A stretch of 64,000 nt of DNA from Xestospongia bergquistia (taxonomy: Eukaryota > Porifera > Demospongiae > Haplosclerida > Petrosiidae). The notes under the pieces were generated by a model, which worked only from the letters and a program-made list of their open reading frames with translations, searched no databases and was not told the origin of the DNA. The number at the start of each line of letters is the position of its first letter. Positions within the stretch are counted from its first letter, which is position 1. The DNA lies in NCBI GenBank assembly GCA_963965975.1, contig OZ014423.1:1302001-1366000 (forward strand). The letters are read 5' to 3'. A program made the translations under genes and the position numbers. Positions 39,255 through 54,931 of this stretch are shown piece after piece.

Positions 39255-42200
39255 TTATTGTCTCTTGTAGGTAATTAGATATGCTGGATAAGCCCGGTCA
39301 TTTTCATATGTGATGATAACCTTGGAACCTGCTGCTACTCCAGATACACTATCATAACGATACTGGATTCCTTCATATTTTGCTGGGCGAAAGGGAGGCT
39401 GGCAAAATTTCTGTGGAGATGAATAGTAAGTGAATCCAGTCAACACATAAGCAACTAGCATTTGATGTAAGTCAAAACAAGGAACTCGATGAGAGTACAC
39501 ATCAGAATAGGAAGCATTAGCTGCAAAATAGTTACCTTGACCCCACTTGCCATTTTGACTATAACGCATATCAAAACTAGAATCTCCTTCATATATTAAT
39601 TTTGGATCATTGAAACTTGTTCCATGAAAAAGTGTTGCTTCACCAAGACGACCATTGTTATATTGTATCATTCTCCTTGCACAGTCCATGTATTTCTGCC
39701 ATAAAAACTTGTTCTGAATACGTTCAATTCGCTCTATGTGACAATGAGGAAGCGTCTGTTTAAATAGTACAGCTATGCTGTTGTATTCATTGGAAGAAGG
39801 ACTCAACAGTACACATTTGACAGCACCATCTTCTTTCGTATGCTGGTCCCAAAAGTAAGGAAATTCTGTATCAAATAGATTAGAACATGTAATACAGGTA
39901 GTTACTATAACCTGTTCATGTTAACTTTGACAAATTTGTTTAGTAACATCACATTGCCTTTTCTCTATTATAAGGTATAATGATACTCAACTAGTGTTTC
40001 CTGTTAACTTGTGGCAAGTTTCTCTTTCACAGTTAACAGTTACAAATTTAGTTATATTACCCATAAACAAAGTAGAGGATGTATAAATTTGTGTATGTAA
40101 CAAAGTATAATAGTAAAATCTTTTGATCGTTGTTTTGAAAATGATGATGTCACAGTAAAACTAATGTTTTGTGACAATTGGAGAGCTGATAGAATCAGTG
40201 TAGCAACAACAGAATTAGAGAAGTCATTTATGCAATTAATGTAATACTAGTGTTGTCAATTGTATCCATTGTTAAAGTAGGTGGTTTAATTTTATTTAAA
40301 TGTTATATACAACAATAAAATAAAACAATACAAATTAATTGACATATCATAACACATGTGATCCATAACAATTGCAAGACTACCCAACATGTAAATTGTG
40401 CCGAAAGTTAAAATGGCAAAGCTATTAAAGTGAATTACTAGGTCAAAGTGAACATAAACAGACTCGAATACATTACTAACTATCTCCTTACCTTCTTTTA
40501 TAGAAATTGCTGACAATAGTGAAGAGAATCTCTGTTCTGGTACGTTTTCTAAATCTCCAATAATTTCATCTAACTCATCATCTTTTTTAATCTCCTGTAT
40601 CAACCTGTGAGCAGCTCTTAAAGCCTCTTCAGCTTCTAGAGATGTGTAAATACTAGCTGGAGCACATGGAGGGACTTGATAATTGGGGTAACGACTTTTA
40701 TTGCTGTGTTCATTTACTTGCAATACACATTCTTTTACTACATTTTTTAGTTGTGGAGTGCAGTGGTCAGATCTCTCCAGTTGTTCGCAGAGAGTTGACA
40801 AATGACTGGATTCAAGAAGGTGAGTTGGTAGACCACATTTAGCATACATGATTCCTTTAATGCATTTTTCCACTACATCATGACTAAGAAAACAAACCAG
40901 TGCAGGAAATTTGCAAGGGGTTTGAGCATCAGGTTTTTTATGAACTTCCTCCTCTTCTTCCTCATTTCCTTCCTCTTCCTTTTCTATCTCTTCGTCGCTT
41001 TCCTCTTTTACCACCACATCCTCCTTCTCTCCATTGTCTTTCTCTTCTTCTTCTTCTTCTTCTCTGTCACTTTCTTGTTCTTGTTTTTGTTTCTCAGTTA
41101 CATTTCTAACCCGAACATGTAGAGTATCTTTCAAACATTGACATATGTAAAGGTCTTGAGCAGCTAAATAATCAGCTTTAGCTTGTTGTAACCACATTTC
41201 AGCATCTTTAATACTGATCTTTGGTTGTGGAGGAACTTCAGCATGAGCATTGTCAGTCTGAAGCTGTGGTGGAGGTAATCTAGGAAACCTTGAGTTTAAT
41301 CTTACATTTACACTAGTGCTATCATTAATTGGTATTGGGCCTGGTATGCTAGTTACTGGTCCTAAGAATAGTCTTGTATTAGTTGGAAAGGTTGAAAGAC
41401 TCGGACTTTGAAATGATACAGGCCTTGGTGTAAATATTGGTTTTAGTTCTCTACATGTTTCTTGGTCATCTTCAATGGATTGTTTTGTTAACACTTGTAC
41501 AAGATTATTAACATCTTTAATAGTCTTTTTCTTATGTGAAGTAATGTATTTACTTTTTATGATCTTTACTAATTCCTTAACAACAGTCAAAAATAAATCA
41601 GAGCTGACTTCCCTAGTCTCTAGAATGTAGTGTAAATGTGCAGTTATTCTCAGACACAAGACTGACAGAGAACAACAAGAGAATCGTTTGTTGTAATCAA
41701 GCGTCTCCTCAATCCATTTATAAATTTCTTCTTCAATTACTGGTAGAGAAGCAAGAATAAGAGGTGTTGCAAAACTGGATGATTGACCACTTGACAAAGT
41801 AGTACGTTGTGATGTAGTGAGCAGCTTGTATACTTGCAGTAATGATGCATCTATGATGACAGGTTCATTATTTTCTTTGAAACCAATTTGTAGCTTCACA
41901 CACCTGTTGTCAAGTAATACTGTAGGGTATTCCACTGTAGGTTCATCATCTTCTGTTTTAATTCTAATAGGACACTCCATTATTTTAGCATATTGAAATA
42001 CAGGTTGACCTTCTTGACCAAGAGAGTGATAGATCACTGTTTCACCTTGTGAATAATTGCACATGATCAACAGATCTTCAGGTTTGAAAGCTTTTTCTGC
42101 TAATGGTAGTTCTGAGCCAATTTCTTGGTCAGTAATTGTTTCAGCAAGTGACTTTGTTTTGGGATCAAATGGTGATATTGCACGTTTATCTAAAATTAGT

Positions 42201-45200
42201 GATATATGTGAAGGGCAGCATTGCAAGATGGCTTTGATATTCACTGCATCCCCAACTCTGTGATCAAAATATTCATTCAATTCCATTGCTACTTCCTCAA
42301 AGAACACATCTTCTCTGAAATGGGATGCTTTGTGTGTAATATACAATTGTAATTTTGTGCCTTCTTTTATAAGATAACAGAGACGAGAATTATCTTCTGT
42401 TGCTGGAAGCTCTTTTTTATCAAAATGAATTACAGTTTTAATCTCTTTAACACAGAATATCTTCAAGTGATTCATTGCTTGCATTTGTAAACGGAATGCT
42501 TTGTCAGTGTTAGGATGTTTTTGAATTTTATGCCAGAAGAGACGACTCATACCAAATTTAAACTCTTGAGACTTAAAAGTATCCTCCAAGGCCTGGACTA
42601 CATTGCAATTAGTGCAATGTTTTTTTGTTTCATACAACTCCTGATCAATACATCTATTCAGCTTCGACTTGACAACACTGTGAAGTTTCTCTATAGCTTG
42701 TTCACTAATTAATTTCACCTGAAGTGAAGGAGGTGGAATCTTCTGACCATTTTTATCAGGAGGAGGTGGAAACAAAAACTTGCAGTTCAGTTGTTGAGAT
42801 TTTTGTAATCTAGTAGCTATCCAAGGAACATCATTGTACACTAATTGTGAAGATTCAATGAGTTCCAATGATTCAGATGGAAGATATATTGTTAAACCAT
42901 GAGAAAATTGAGGTTGTTCAGGCAGGCTACGCAAACTTTCAATGAGACACTTGTAGGCATTTTCACAAACCTTCAAGAAGTGCTGATCATCAGACAATTT
43001 CTTGTCCGCTCTTTCCATTTCACCTTTTATATTGGCTAGTATTTTAATACAATGTTGTGGTGTTATATCCTGTTGAATTCCTAATGCTTTTAGTAGTTTC
43101 CCATACTTTAGTAACTCTGGAGGAGCACTGTAGCAAAAAGGACTAAAATTATATTCTTGAGGGATGTGTAGTATCAATTGATTGGGTTGAACTAAAAGGA
43201 ATGAGAAATGATCTGGACTTAATAGAATGCATCTCTCATGCTTAAGCTGTTTAACTATTTTGTTGTTGTTCTTTAAATTTTCTTCCAGAAACTTATAATG
43301 TTCTTCAAACATGACTTTCAGCTTTAGTATGGCAGCGGACGTTTCATTGGTTGGAAGAAGTACTTGGGCTGTGGTCTGAGATAGAGCTTTTGACAGCTTT
43401 ATAAGATTTTGAGTAACTGTTTTGATATTGATAGGCTCCCTAAGAAAAAGTAGCTGTGAAAAAACAGGATCAGACTCTTTAAGAAATTCACATGATTTTG
43501 GAAGGATAGTTAGAAAGAGCCCAGCAAGGTTAGCACTGCTATGATAGGCAGCTTCACAAAATTGGACAAAGTGACAGAAATTTTGACAAGACATTCCTGT
43601 CATTATTTTCAGAAGACGATCTAGCTCACAAGGTGCAGGACAATATATAAATTGAATCTTGGATGCTTCAAATAAAAAGCGAGTGAATTTATTATCTAAT
43701 TGTACTTTTGGATTTTTGTAATCAATTTCTTCTTGTGCATGTGCAATAAATTCACTCAGAAGAGAAGTTAAAGTTTCAGATTTGGTAATGAGGTTATCTA
43801 GGTTATCAGATGTCTGCTGAGACCTTTGCAATTTGATTGCTTCTTCACTAACTTTCATTGCGTTTGACAGCCATATAGAATAATCTACATGTCTCTGAAG
43901 TCCCAGCTCCCTTAAAAATTTTAGTTGTGTTTCTTTACACCATTCTTCTGGTGGTAACTCCGATGTATGAAAGGTAGCATGAAATTTGACATCAGGATCA
44001 TACAAAGAGCATGCCTTTTGTCTCTCTCCTTGCTTACAGATGAATGGTATTGACTTCAGGATGATTAAAACATTATTCCATTCTCCTTCATACCGTTGCC
44101 ATTGAAAGCATAGATGTTCCATGTGAGCAAGAAGCTCATCATCATTCAGCAAATCAAGATTTGGAATGATAAACTTTATGTAAAACTCAGGACCAGTAAC
44201 TCGAGCTGATTGGTATTCTTGCTCTGATAATACTTTCTTGTAAAACTGCTCAGTCATACTGTCTGGCACTTTTAAAATAATCTCGTTAGTCCCTTTGATG
44301 TTAATTATGCCATCACATGGTACATCATTTGGTTTAATATATACGTGACAACCATTGCTGATAGTGATGTACGAGTCATCAACAGTTTGAAAGACTGGCA
44401 ATCTCTTCAATATAGATATTAAATTATGAGGAATGTTTGCTTCGTTTAGTAGAGATATGAATTTTGTGGCTTCATGTGTTGTGAATGATAAGCTGGGCTG
44501 TATGGTTGGTGGGTATAATTGCATACATGTTATTACATCACTGCAATTACTAGGTCTTGAAATCAAGTCACACATAACATAAGGAGGTTCACTAAGTTCA
44601 ACAAGTGAGCAATCAAGCTCCTTGTAGCCTAATTTTCTTACAACACTCAACATCACTTCAAAATCATCAGTTTTTAGAAACAGGCATTTTCCTAGTTTAG
44701 GTGGATAAAAATTACCACTGCTGCTAGGAATGATTGGTTTATTCAAGAAATAGTTTGTGATATGATGTGATCTTATAACAGAAATAAACAACATAAAGTA
44801 TTTCCATAGACTTTGAACTAGCTTTACCTCTGATTCAGAAAGCTTAGTTGGTTCATATACATCTGATAGTTGAATGTGACTACATACATAATAGAGTGGT
44901 AATGGTGTTATAACTTCGCCTTCCTTTAGTTGTTTTCCAACAAGTTTTGAGTTTTCCAATGATGGATGAATAAACTTATCTAAACAATGAGGAAGAAGAT
45001 GTGAAAACTGGGAAGAAAACAAAGTTTGAGTTGACAGAGTGTTTGCTTGTGTTAAAAGAATGGGTGTGCCCCTCAGAACACTTACAAGATTCTCGTAAGA
45101 ACAATTCTGTATACAAAATTGTAGCAGTAGTTCAATATTTTTCTTGATTATTTCTTCATTTTGTTCCTCTTCTAAATCAAGCTCCTTCAAAAACTGAAAA

Positions 45201-48200
45201 ACTTTTTCAGGTGTTACAAGACCAACAGAAGCATGGTCAGAAACTGCACAAAAGCACCGGAAAATATAATCAGGAGCATTTGTGATTGGCATACCCAGAG
45301 AGAGGAGGACTTCTTTCAAGTTCTTATAAACTTGTATAGCATGTATTTCTCCTTCAGATGTTTTGTATGATTGAGTTATACAAAAATAACCAGTACTTGG
45401 TTGAAGCCAGCTGACAGAGTCTTCATTGCGAGCATCAATTAAGATTGGTTGGTTGCCTTTTAACAATTCCTTATAGAGTAAATGGTCAACTCTTAATTCA
45501 CTGGCTTCTGTTATTTCAGGATTTGTTGATTTAATGGGAGGAAACAAACCATAAAACCAGTTAAATGTTTCCTGGGTACCATCAAGCTCACTTCTAGCTC
45601 TTAATATAAGATCTACATAAGATGGTACAATGATAAACTCTGCGATTGTAGTGTTCCATTCCTCAAGTCCTGGAAGCTTACTTAAATGGTTACGAGCATC
45701 ATTAACCAAAAAATCACCATTCAAATGCACAGGAAGGCAACTAGATATGTTCATTGGTAAAGAGCAAAAGAGAGATCCTTTTGTGGGACCTTTAAGTTGA
45801 GTTGCTGTACCTCCAAAAGCTTTTAGTCCTCGTTCTTTAGCTGCTTCACAAAGAGTAACAAGACATTTTGGTTTTGCAGGAAAACCTAGTTGTTTATTAA
45901 TCAGCCACTGTGATTCCTTGTGCTCTTCTTTCTTTTCCTGTTTAAATGTTGTCATGTGGTGACTGAGTGTCAAGACAGTGACAGTCGAAGATTCTGTAAT
46001 TTCTGAAGCATCAGTAGTAAAGTGATGAATGCAATTGTCATCTGACATTATTTCAAAGACTGAAATATGTTTCAAATGATATAAGAAAAAAAGCATATTC
46101 TCTGAAGAATCTTTAAAGTCTTCAAATAGTTTCTGGACTGTTGAAGAATTGTGTGCCCTTCCTTCCTTTAACCAGAGACTGGTTGTTTCATAAAATGGTG
46201 GTCTCCAACGAATAAGAGGTAACCGAAAGACAGAATATCCTTGAGTTTGATCTGCAATGCAAGATGGCACAATAGATTTGAATTTTGAAAAGCAATTATT
46301 TAGGTAAGGTTCAAACTGATCAGACATTTGCTCAAGACGTTGTTCCTTGTTTTTCCATCTACGACCAGGTTTGTTGTTTTTATGTTTACTGACATTAGGA
46401 CAATACTTTCTCAAGGGATCAAGTATACAATAATCCTTAGGACTTCCTTGTGAATCATAGGAAACAAAACTAGGGCAATCAGTGAGATGGTAGGCTACAT
46501 TAAATCCAATCCCAAACTGACCAATAGTGTTAGGAGTATCTCCTTTACCACCTCTACCCAATCTACTGATACCTTCAACGTCCTCTTCTGAAAAAGGTCG
46601 ATTGTTGTAAATACACAAAGCTGGTTTGGACTGTAACTTCTTCCATTCAGGTGCATCAGACAACAGATTGCTGTCAGGATGATTTACTCTGTGATCTAAC
46701 ACAAAGACAATTTCAGTGGCTTGAGCATCATCAGCATTTTGTATGAACTCTCTGAATATAGACATATCTGCTGGATACTTCTTTAAAATTCCATTGAGAC
46801 GATCTACTATTTTCTCATGTGGACCATAATCAATTCCATCAAGAAACATTTCATCTTCCAAATCTTTTATTAGGTGTTCAAGAATTGGGTATGCTCCAAG
46901 TTCTATTGCTAGTTTCCTAGGTATGCTTTCATGAACAGAATAGCTCTTTTTTAGTTTACTTTTATCAAAGACAGGCAAATTGGCTATCCGTTCTTCTAAA
47001 TTACCGTCACATGTCATATCTGAAGATAAACGAAGAACACCCATTTGATCTGGTATTAAAACAGTAGACTCGGAGTTGCTGGATATTTTGCGAGAAATGT
47101 GATTTAAAACTGCAATTACAAACTCAAGTAACTTATCTGGAAGGGCTTGTTCTTGGTAGACTTCCTTTATAGATTTCAGCACACCAAGCAGATGTTCTAG
47201 TGTTGCCTCTCTCATAACTCCAACTACTTCAAAGAACTCAGCATACTTTAAGTTGGAATCTGATAGAGAACACAGGTAAGGATAATATTGTTTGTCTTCC
47301 CAACTATGAAGGACTTGTTTAGGTGAAAGAAGCATTCCATTTTGCCATATACAATTCCTGGAAGAAAGTCTACTTTTAATAGCTTCTTTGTCTGTTTGGC
47401 TTTGCAAGAATTCATATATTGAAGGAAAAATTTTCTCTTTCTCCAAGAACATATTTGTTTTCTCATCTAACTTTTGATCATTGAAATGCTCAATGAGACA
47501 ACACAAATGATCTAGGACATCATCTACAGTAGGTTTATTGTCATCAATTCCTAAATACTCAACTACTTTTTCTACTTCCATGCTATTATCAGTAACAGGT
47601 AGATCAAACAGAGGTCTCTTAGTGAAAACTAGTGCAAAATGTTGAGGTGATAATAGTTGCAATGGCATCAAGAAACTTTCCTCAGTTGTGCACCATGGAA
47701 TGGATATTTCCAATGGTTTGGATGCTGCTCTGAGAAAAGGAATGTTTGCTAATGCAGTTATTCTTTCTTTTCTTTTATCAATAACTTTTGTTGAAGGTTT
47801 TAAAAATCTTGACTGAACAGACTGTTTCTCTATGTAGTCAATATACTCCAGTAGACTAATCATCTTTTCAATAGCTTTTGTCTCATCATTAGCTCCAATT
47901 ACATCCACTATTTGTGCCCTACTAGTTAATTCCTCAATGGGTAGTTCACCTGTAATCATTCCCATTTTTGTCAAAGTGCTCATTACACCAGTTCCTTGGT
48001 AGTTCTGATGAGGAAATCGACCTTCTTGTGGATCATATAACTTAGCAATAGGAGTATAACGTGTGTCAATAAGTTCTTCTGGTCTCACTAATTGTCTAGA
48101 GATGTCCACTGGAATACATGAATTAGATTTTAGTGGTTGAATAGCCCAATTGAAGTTTTTCCATAATGAATTATACTCTTCATAAAGTTTTGTGAGTACA

Positions 48201-51200
48201 AACAAAAGGTGTTTGTTTCTAGTTGAGACATCAATAGAACTGATATTTGGTAAAAATATTTCCTTAAAGAACCGTTCATAGTTGAATAAACATGTCTTAT
48301 TCAAAGAAGCTTTTAGTAATTGATGGATATGATGTGGACATTTAACAATACTATAGCTATGAGATAAAAGTAACTGTATAGGTTCTCTTCGAATTTCTTC
48401 AGGTAAATAATAATCACTTATGAACAAAAAAGCTGATTGAGGACTGATCCATTTTCCACCATTAATTTCAGACCAGACAAGTTTTTCATTACTATTTGAA
48501 AGGACTTGTTTTACTGATTGTGAAAACATTTGTGTTATCCAGTTTTGTCTGCCAGTACCAGTAGTTGCAGTATACTCACCTGGCCATAGAGAATAGTATT
48601 GTTTTAAACAGGCCTCCTTTGTATCATTATTCAATAGATTCATTTGCTTGCACAAAGTAGACAAGGCATGCTCTAATGCAAGAGGTAGTGAATTCTGAAT
48701 CAAGCTCCTATTCCACTCATATTCTGGACTATTCTGTGCTTCTTTGAGACCTCTACGATCTTTACCGACATCAAAGAAACCATTGACATGAAAAGGAAGG
48801 TAACTGCCAAGAGGCAGAGGAAGAAAGCAAAAGAGACGACCATCATTTTCAAGTGATTGAGGATAATCATTGGAAACTGATATAGCTAATTCAGCTAGTG
48901 GAACTAGTCCTGGCTTGGCTTCAGTTGTAGTAGAGAGGGCTGAACCTATTAGGTACTGACACATATGATCTTTACAGTTCACATTATCAACCACTTTAAT
49001 TGAGCAAGTTGAACAGACTGGTTTTTGATTTAAGTGAGGGTTTCTCATTAATTGGATTCTTAATTGGTGATCTGATGACTCTTTTTGGATCTGAAACTGG
49101 ACTTTCATTTCTTTGGGGCTCTTGACACCTTCTTCTAGAATCAATACCTCTAGTGAAGTGATATGTTTAAGAAAGAGAAGAAGATTTGAAGCATTCTTTT
49201 GTAAATCTTTTATCAATTGTTCAATGGCATAATGATCATAATGATCATTTGAGATTTCGCTTCTTGGAAAGCCGCTCATTCTAAGAGGAAGCCGAAAGAT
49301 TGTCCCATTAAATCCATCTCCAGTGAGCTGGAAAATATTGCAACCAAACAGACCATTAAAAGGAGAAAACTGGTCTTCATATACTGCCAATCCTTCTCTC
49401 TGCTCAACAAGGTTAATTCTAATACCAGGCTCATTGTGGGACACTCTATCTCCAAGATATTTTGTGTGTGGATCAAATATTGTTATAAAGTGGCGACTAA
49501 CAAAACTAGGGACATCAGTGAGAGAATAACTGGCACAGAAACCCACTCCAAATCGACCAGTCTTCATTGGATCTTTCATTTTAGTTTCAGCAGCCAACTC
49601 ACAAATATTGTCAAAATCTTGATCAGAGAATGTGGCATTGTTGTAAGCTACCACTGCTGGTCCTTGCCAATGCTCCATTTCCTGCTCAAAAAGATATTCT
49701 TTTCCATGAGTCCTCCAGTCTAACAAAAGTTTAATTTCAGTAGCTCCTGCATCATCAGCATTTTGTATGAGCTCTTTAAAGACATCAATATTACCACTAT
49801 AATCTTTAACTATACCACTGATGCGTCTAGTTACTCTTTCATTAGGGCCTGCTTTAGTGTAGGCAAACTTTAATTTTTCTGATGGAGCAACTCGTTTGCT
49901 AAGTGGTTCTACCCCAAAATATCGAGCAGTTATAGGAGGTATTTCTCCATGAACAAACTTGTACTTTCTAACACCTGCACCAACTCTTTGTTTGATCCAT
50001 TCTCTATCATCATAAGTACAGTCTTTGGCTGGACATAGCCTGTTTTCAGTTGTAGGCAGAAGAACATCTCCTGAACTCTCATACTTGTTTTCTTCAAGAT
50101 ATTTCACTATCTTAATAGCCATTTTTAGATAGCGATCTGGCAGTTGCCCAATTGGAAACTTTAAACTTATTGCTCGCAGTGTATCTACTATCTCTGCTAA
50201 TGATAGGGTTTTACGCATACCAGCTCTAGCAAATAAATTGCCATAAACACTCAATTTAAGATCTGAGGACACTGTGTGTACAAGTGGATTTAATGGTAGA
50301 GGACTTCTCCATACAAAAGATGGTGTTGGCATAAACATATAATATCCTTGTTCATTGGGCCACCATATCCACTTAGTAGGCAATGCAGAAGGGTGAACCT
50401 CACTATAGTGTGTATTAAGGTAGCTGTAGATGTTAGGGATTAATTGAGATACTTTGTCAGCTTCAGACACATTAGTAATAGGTCTAGTTACACTGTTTAC
50501 AAGTATTTGAAGTTGTTTGATGACATCTTCTGTAGAAGGTGAGTAGAAATATCCCTGAACTTTAGGTGGACAAATGACTTGATTTCTGCTGTAATAACTA
50601 GATAACACAGGTAATACACTACCAATGATATAAAGATTAGTGTTATGGTGACAGATATTGCATGGAGCATCAAAAGAGCCTTTCTTTCCTGCTCCTGCCC
50701 ATTGAAGAAATGAAGGATAATCTTCTGGAGGAGAGTTCTCAACAGCAAGAAAATGCACGCTTTGTAATTCTGACATTAATACATCTATTGAACGTGGATT
50801 GGTAACAATGAGCTCTAATATATAGCAACTCCTTTGAATTGCAGCATCTCCTCGTAGCAATTGTACAGACCCTGCTCTCTCCTTCATGAAAGACACCAGA
50901 CTAGGAGGGTCATTCATAAGTGAATTCCATGACACAATACCTAATCTCATTAGCTTGGACATCACATCTTTCTTCCAGTAGATATCATCAGGAAAAACAG
51001 GATCAACTGATGAATCATATAATCTCTCAAACTGTTCATGTTTAATGTTATAAAGCTGTGAAGCTGTTTTGCAAACAGCTGGATTAGCTTTTGTGCGTAT
51101 GAATGGCTCTGATTGTAGTACTTTTAACAAAGACTTTGGTGGTGAGTTCATTTTGTTTAACATCCAAACTATAAGCTCATCTCCATTGCTCCAACAAGAA

Positions 51201-54200
51201 CTGGCTTTACACTGTTTTAATGAAAAAGGTAAGATTGAACTGATAAAAAGAGTTTCGTTATTTTGACAACCATAACCAAGTTTATTTATAAGCTTGACTA
51301 CTACTGGTTCTTTATTGCTCAAAATATTTGGAGGATATTGGAGTGATGGATCAAACTCAATATGAGCTTCAGGCAAAACATATGCTCTACAATGAAGAGA
51401 TACTAATTGTACAGGATTGGCACCAACACCAACTTCAAATATTGGTAGTTGTGAGATTAATTCAGCAAATGAAATAGCTCTACTAGAATAATAATACTGA
51501 GCAATAAGTACACGAAGATAACTCTTCTCATCATTGTTGAGTGAAGAAATAACTGAAATACCAGCATTTTTTATATACTGGAGTACAGTGTGGATGTTTA
51601 TCTGTAGAATGTATTGTGAAATTGATGGATGATTAAAGATAGATATGTTATAAGAAACAACAGTGGCATGCATTTTTTGAAGCATGTTGGCCAGTAGAAC
51701 TTCCTCTCCATCTTTGTCAACAAAATGTGAACCAGAGTTAGCTACAGGTAGAGGTAAAAGTGTGACATTGGAGATGATAGTTGAGTTTAGTAGTTGTTGT
51801 GGTACTAATGGTAGTCCCACAACTGATGGTAAAGTAGTTTGATGTCTACTAAGCCAAGTCCATACATCAGAAATCCATTCTGCTGATGGATGGCCATTTC
51901 TACCTGGACACCAAGTAATGGATTGATGAGGTCTATAACTTGGACACCATGATTTAATACTTTTAGGAAGAAGGTAGCTACTTATAACCTGAGGGCTAAG
52001 AATTCTAAGTTGAAGAACTTGCCATTGTGCTAACTTGGCCATTTTACTTTGTACTGATTGACTAACTAGTGAAGTGTCCATGATTTGTTCCTCAACACCA
52101 GGAATAAATTTCAAGACATCATTAGACTGATAGTCACTGACAAATACACACTCTTCATTGGTACAAGCTTTCTGTTTGAAAACCTCAACTCTAAAGTTAC
52201 TTGTATTCAAAGGAAGTAGTTTCAAATTAACAAGTTCATTATAATTACATTGAGTAATGTCATACAAAACACACTCCAAAAGAGATTGGAGAGAATCTTT
52301 GTCATTAAATGACAAAGGAGGCATCATTCTTAGAGCTTGTCTTACTAATGTAGGTTGAACAGAACGCTGGCTCATTGTAAAATGCTGTCCGCATTCAACT
52401 AGTGTTTCGTGCACATCTTTGGGAAGACTCACAACTGGCATATTAGCTCTGATTAAAACCTCAACAGCCACTTTCCCAAGTGGAAATGAAGGACTAACAG
52501 GAAGAAAATAAGCTTCATTCAAACAAACCCACCTTCCATTGTTAGCAGGTGACCACAGTAAAGGAACATTTATATCTCCATGTAGAGCTGGATTCACCAA
52601 TTCATTCCAGATAGGTTGGTATCTTACTCTTGAAATTAGTGGCCAAGCTGCATATGGATCTGTGATCTTACCTTCAGAACCCAATACTGGCAGTGGAGTT
52701 CCTGCATACTTAACTAGGTGTGTTCGACAGGCAAGCAGAATAGAATACAGTGGTGCTACATGCTTCTCTAAAAGTGCTTTGTTCCATAGAGCTTTTTGAC
52801 TTTTGTTATCACTGGCTGGCCATTCTATAGAACGACGATTATCACTAACAGCAAAGTAACCATGTATGTTGATGGGAAGATGTGTAGTGTTTGGTAAAGG
52901 AAGAAAACAAAATACATGTCCTTCACTATGACCTTGGGCCTCTTCACACCATGGCAAGGACATGGCAACTTTTCTTAAACCTGGTTGAAGCTGCTGCACA
53001 CAGCTGGTAATATTGCTGGTATTACAAAATGGCAAAGCTAGATTGCTGATAGTAGCCAATTGAGGGAGTGGAGCAGCCACACCAACCCAAGGAAGGATTT
53101 CTAGCTCTTGACTAAGCTGGAGTATATCATAATCTGTTGACCCAATCATGTTCATCACTAGCCAGTGATATGACTGTGTAGGAGTTTGTCCCGGCCGATT
53201 ATCTTCTGTTATTATGGTCATTGAGTAAACCCGAAGAGAACAAGTATGAAAGCCACTTTCAACAAGTTTTATAAGAGCTTCTCTCTCGTGTTTGATTGCA
53301 TATATCTGTGAAGGCTCAAGTGAGACTTTATACACAAGTTGGTCATTGTCATACAAGCTAATCTGTTGAACATATTTTAGAAAAAGCATAATAATTGGAG
53401 CTTCTTTGATGAAAGAGTCATAGAGAAACCCTCTCACGCGTTCCACAGGATATTCTGTTTTAACAATTTCTGAGTTTGAGCTGCGCCTGCGAAGTGCAAA
53501 GCGGAAAAGTGTTGCATTGTAATCTCTTGTTGCATGTGTCAAACCAAAAATGCCATGAAAACATGATGCATGACCATCATATGAAAGAAACTCATCTAAA
53601 TCACCATCCCATCCTCTTCTGTCTAGTCCAGTATGTCTCTTGTGAGGATCAAGGATAGCTGCAACATCAGTACTGATTACCACTGGAAGATCTACAGTGA
53701 GGAGAGTAATGGCATGCTACATTAACATATCTATACTCTCAATGCTACATTGACATATGATGCTACAGATTTGGTGTTATAAAATTAATTGAAATGTAAT
53801 CTCTTCTTAATGCTATTAATTCATAAAGCACTACTTGTGGTCCCTGAGATCTGTATGTAGGACTTTTATATGCCCATATATGGCTATGTACAGGAACTGA
53901 TTATTTCACACATGTTGGACTATAAAACAAAAACATGACTGTACATATACGGTTTGTCTTTGGTTATGACCAATGTTGTCATAACAGATTGCTCTATTAC
54001 ACCTCTATACCTGTGAAATGTAGGGGGGCCCTTACCAAGTAATTCATCTCTTATTAGTTAAAAGTTGACACAGACAGTTTACACACACGTCACCTTTTAA
54101 CAAAAAGTCTGATTTTCTTAGTGTATTTTAGAGAAATAAATGTTTGGTTTCTCCTTAGTATACTGTTTTCTTTTGATAATAAATTTCTTAAGAAAAGCAA

Positions 54201-54898
54201 ACAATATATATGAAACTATCTACTTCTTAAGAATAACAAAACTTGACTAGTTCACTGACCTGTTATGTGAAACACAGATAAGAAACCAACTCCAAATCGT
54301 CCTACTTTCAGTGCAACTTTTTCTTTCCCACTATCTTCCATTTTTCCAAAATGTTGCCAGTCATCTTCATTAAAGACAGCATTATTATAAGCATACAGTG
54401 CTGGTCCTTGAAAGATACCCATAGCAGGATGAATCAAATTATCTGTAAGATGTTTGCGAGTGTCAAGACGAAATTTGACTTCTGTAGCTCCAGCATCATC
54501 AGCATTTTGAATTAATTCCTAAAGTGAAAGTGATTGTGAAAAGTACCAACATGTATACATAGTTTTATATGCTGTAGAATAAAATTATGTCTTTAAGAGA
54601 AAAGTCCTTCACTTTCTATGTAATCAACTCATCAAACTAAAGTCAGTCTACCTTTTTCTCCATTGTATTGTTAAATATTTATTATTATCAAGTTATATTC
54701 CTACTATGTCATTTCAGTTATGATGAATAGTAAACAAACACTATGAATTGGCCATAGACCACATAGTACAGATAATAACGTAATGCCCGTCTAACAAAAT
54801 GGCTACCCAGAAAAGTAGACATGACAAGGAATTCTTTTGTCTATAAGAGAACATAAGAAATACACAATGAGTCCATTGATCATATGTGTATATATAAT

Positions 54899-54931
<33 letters not shown>

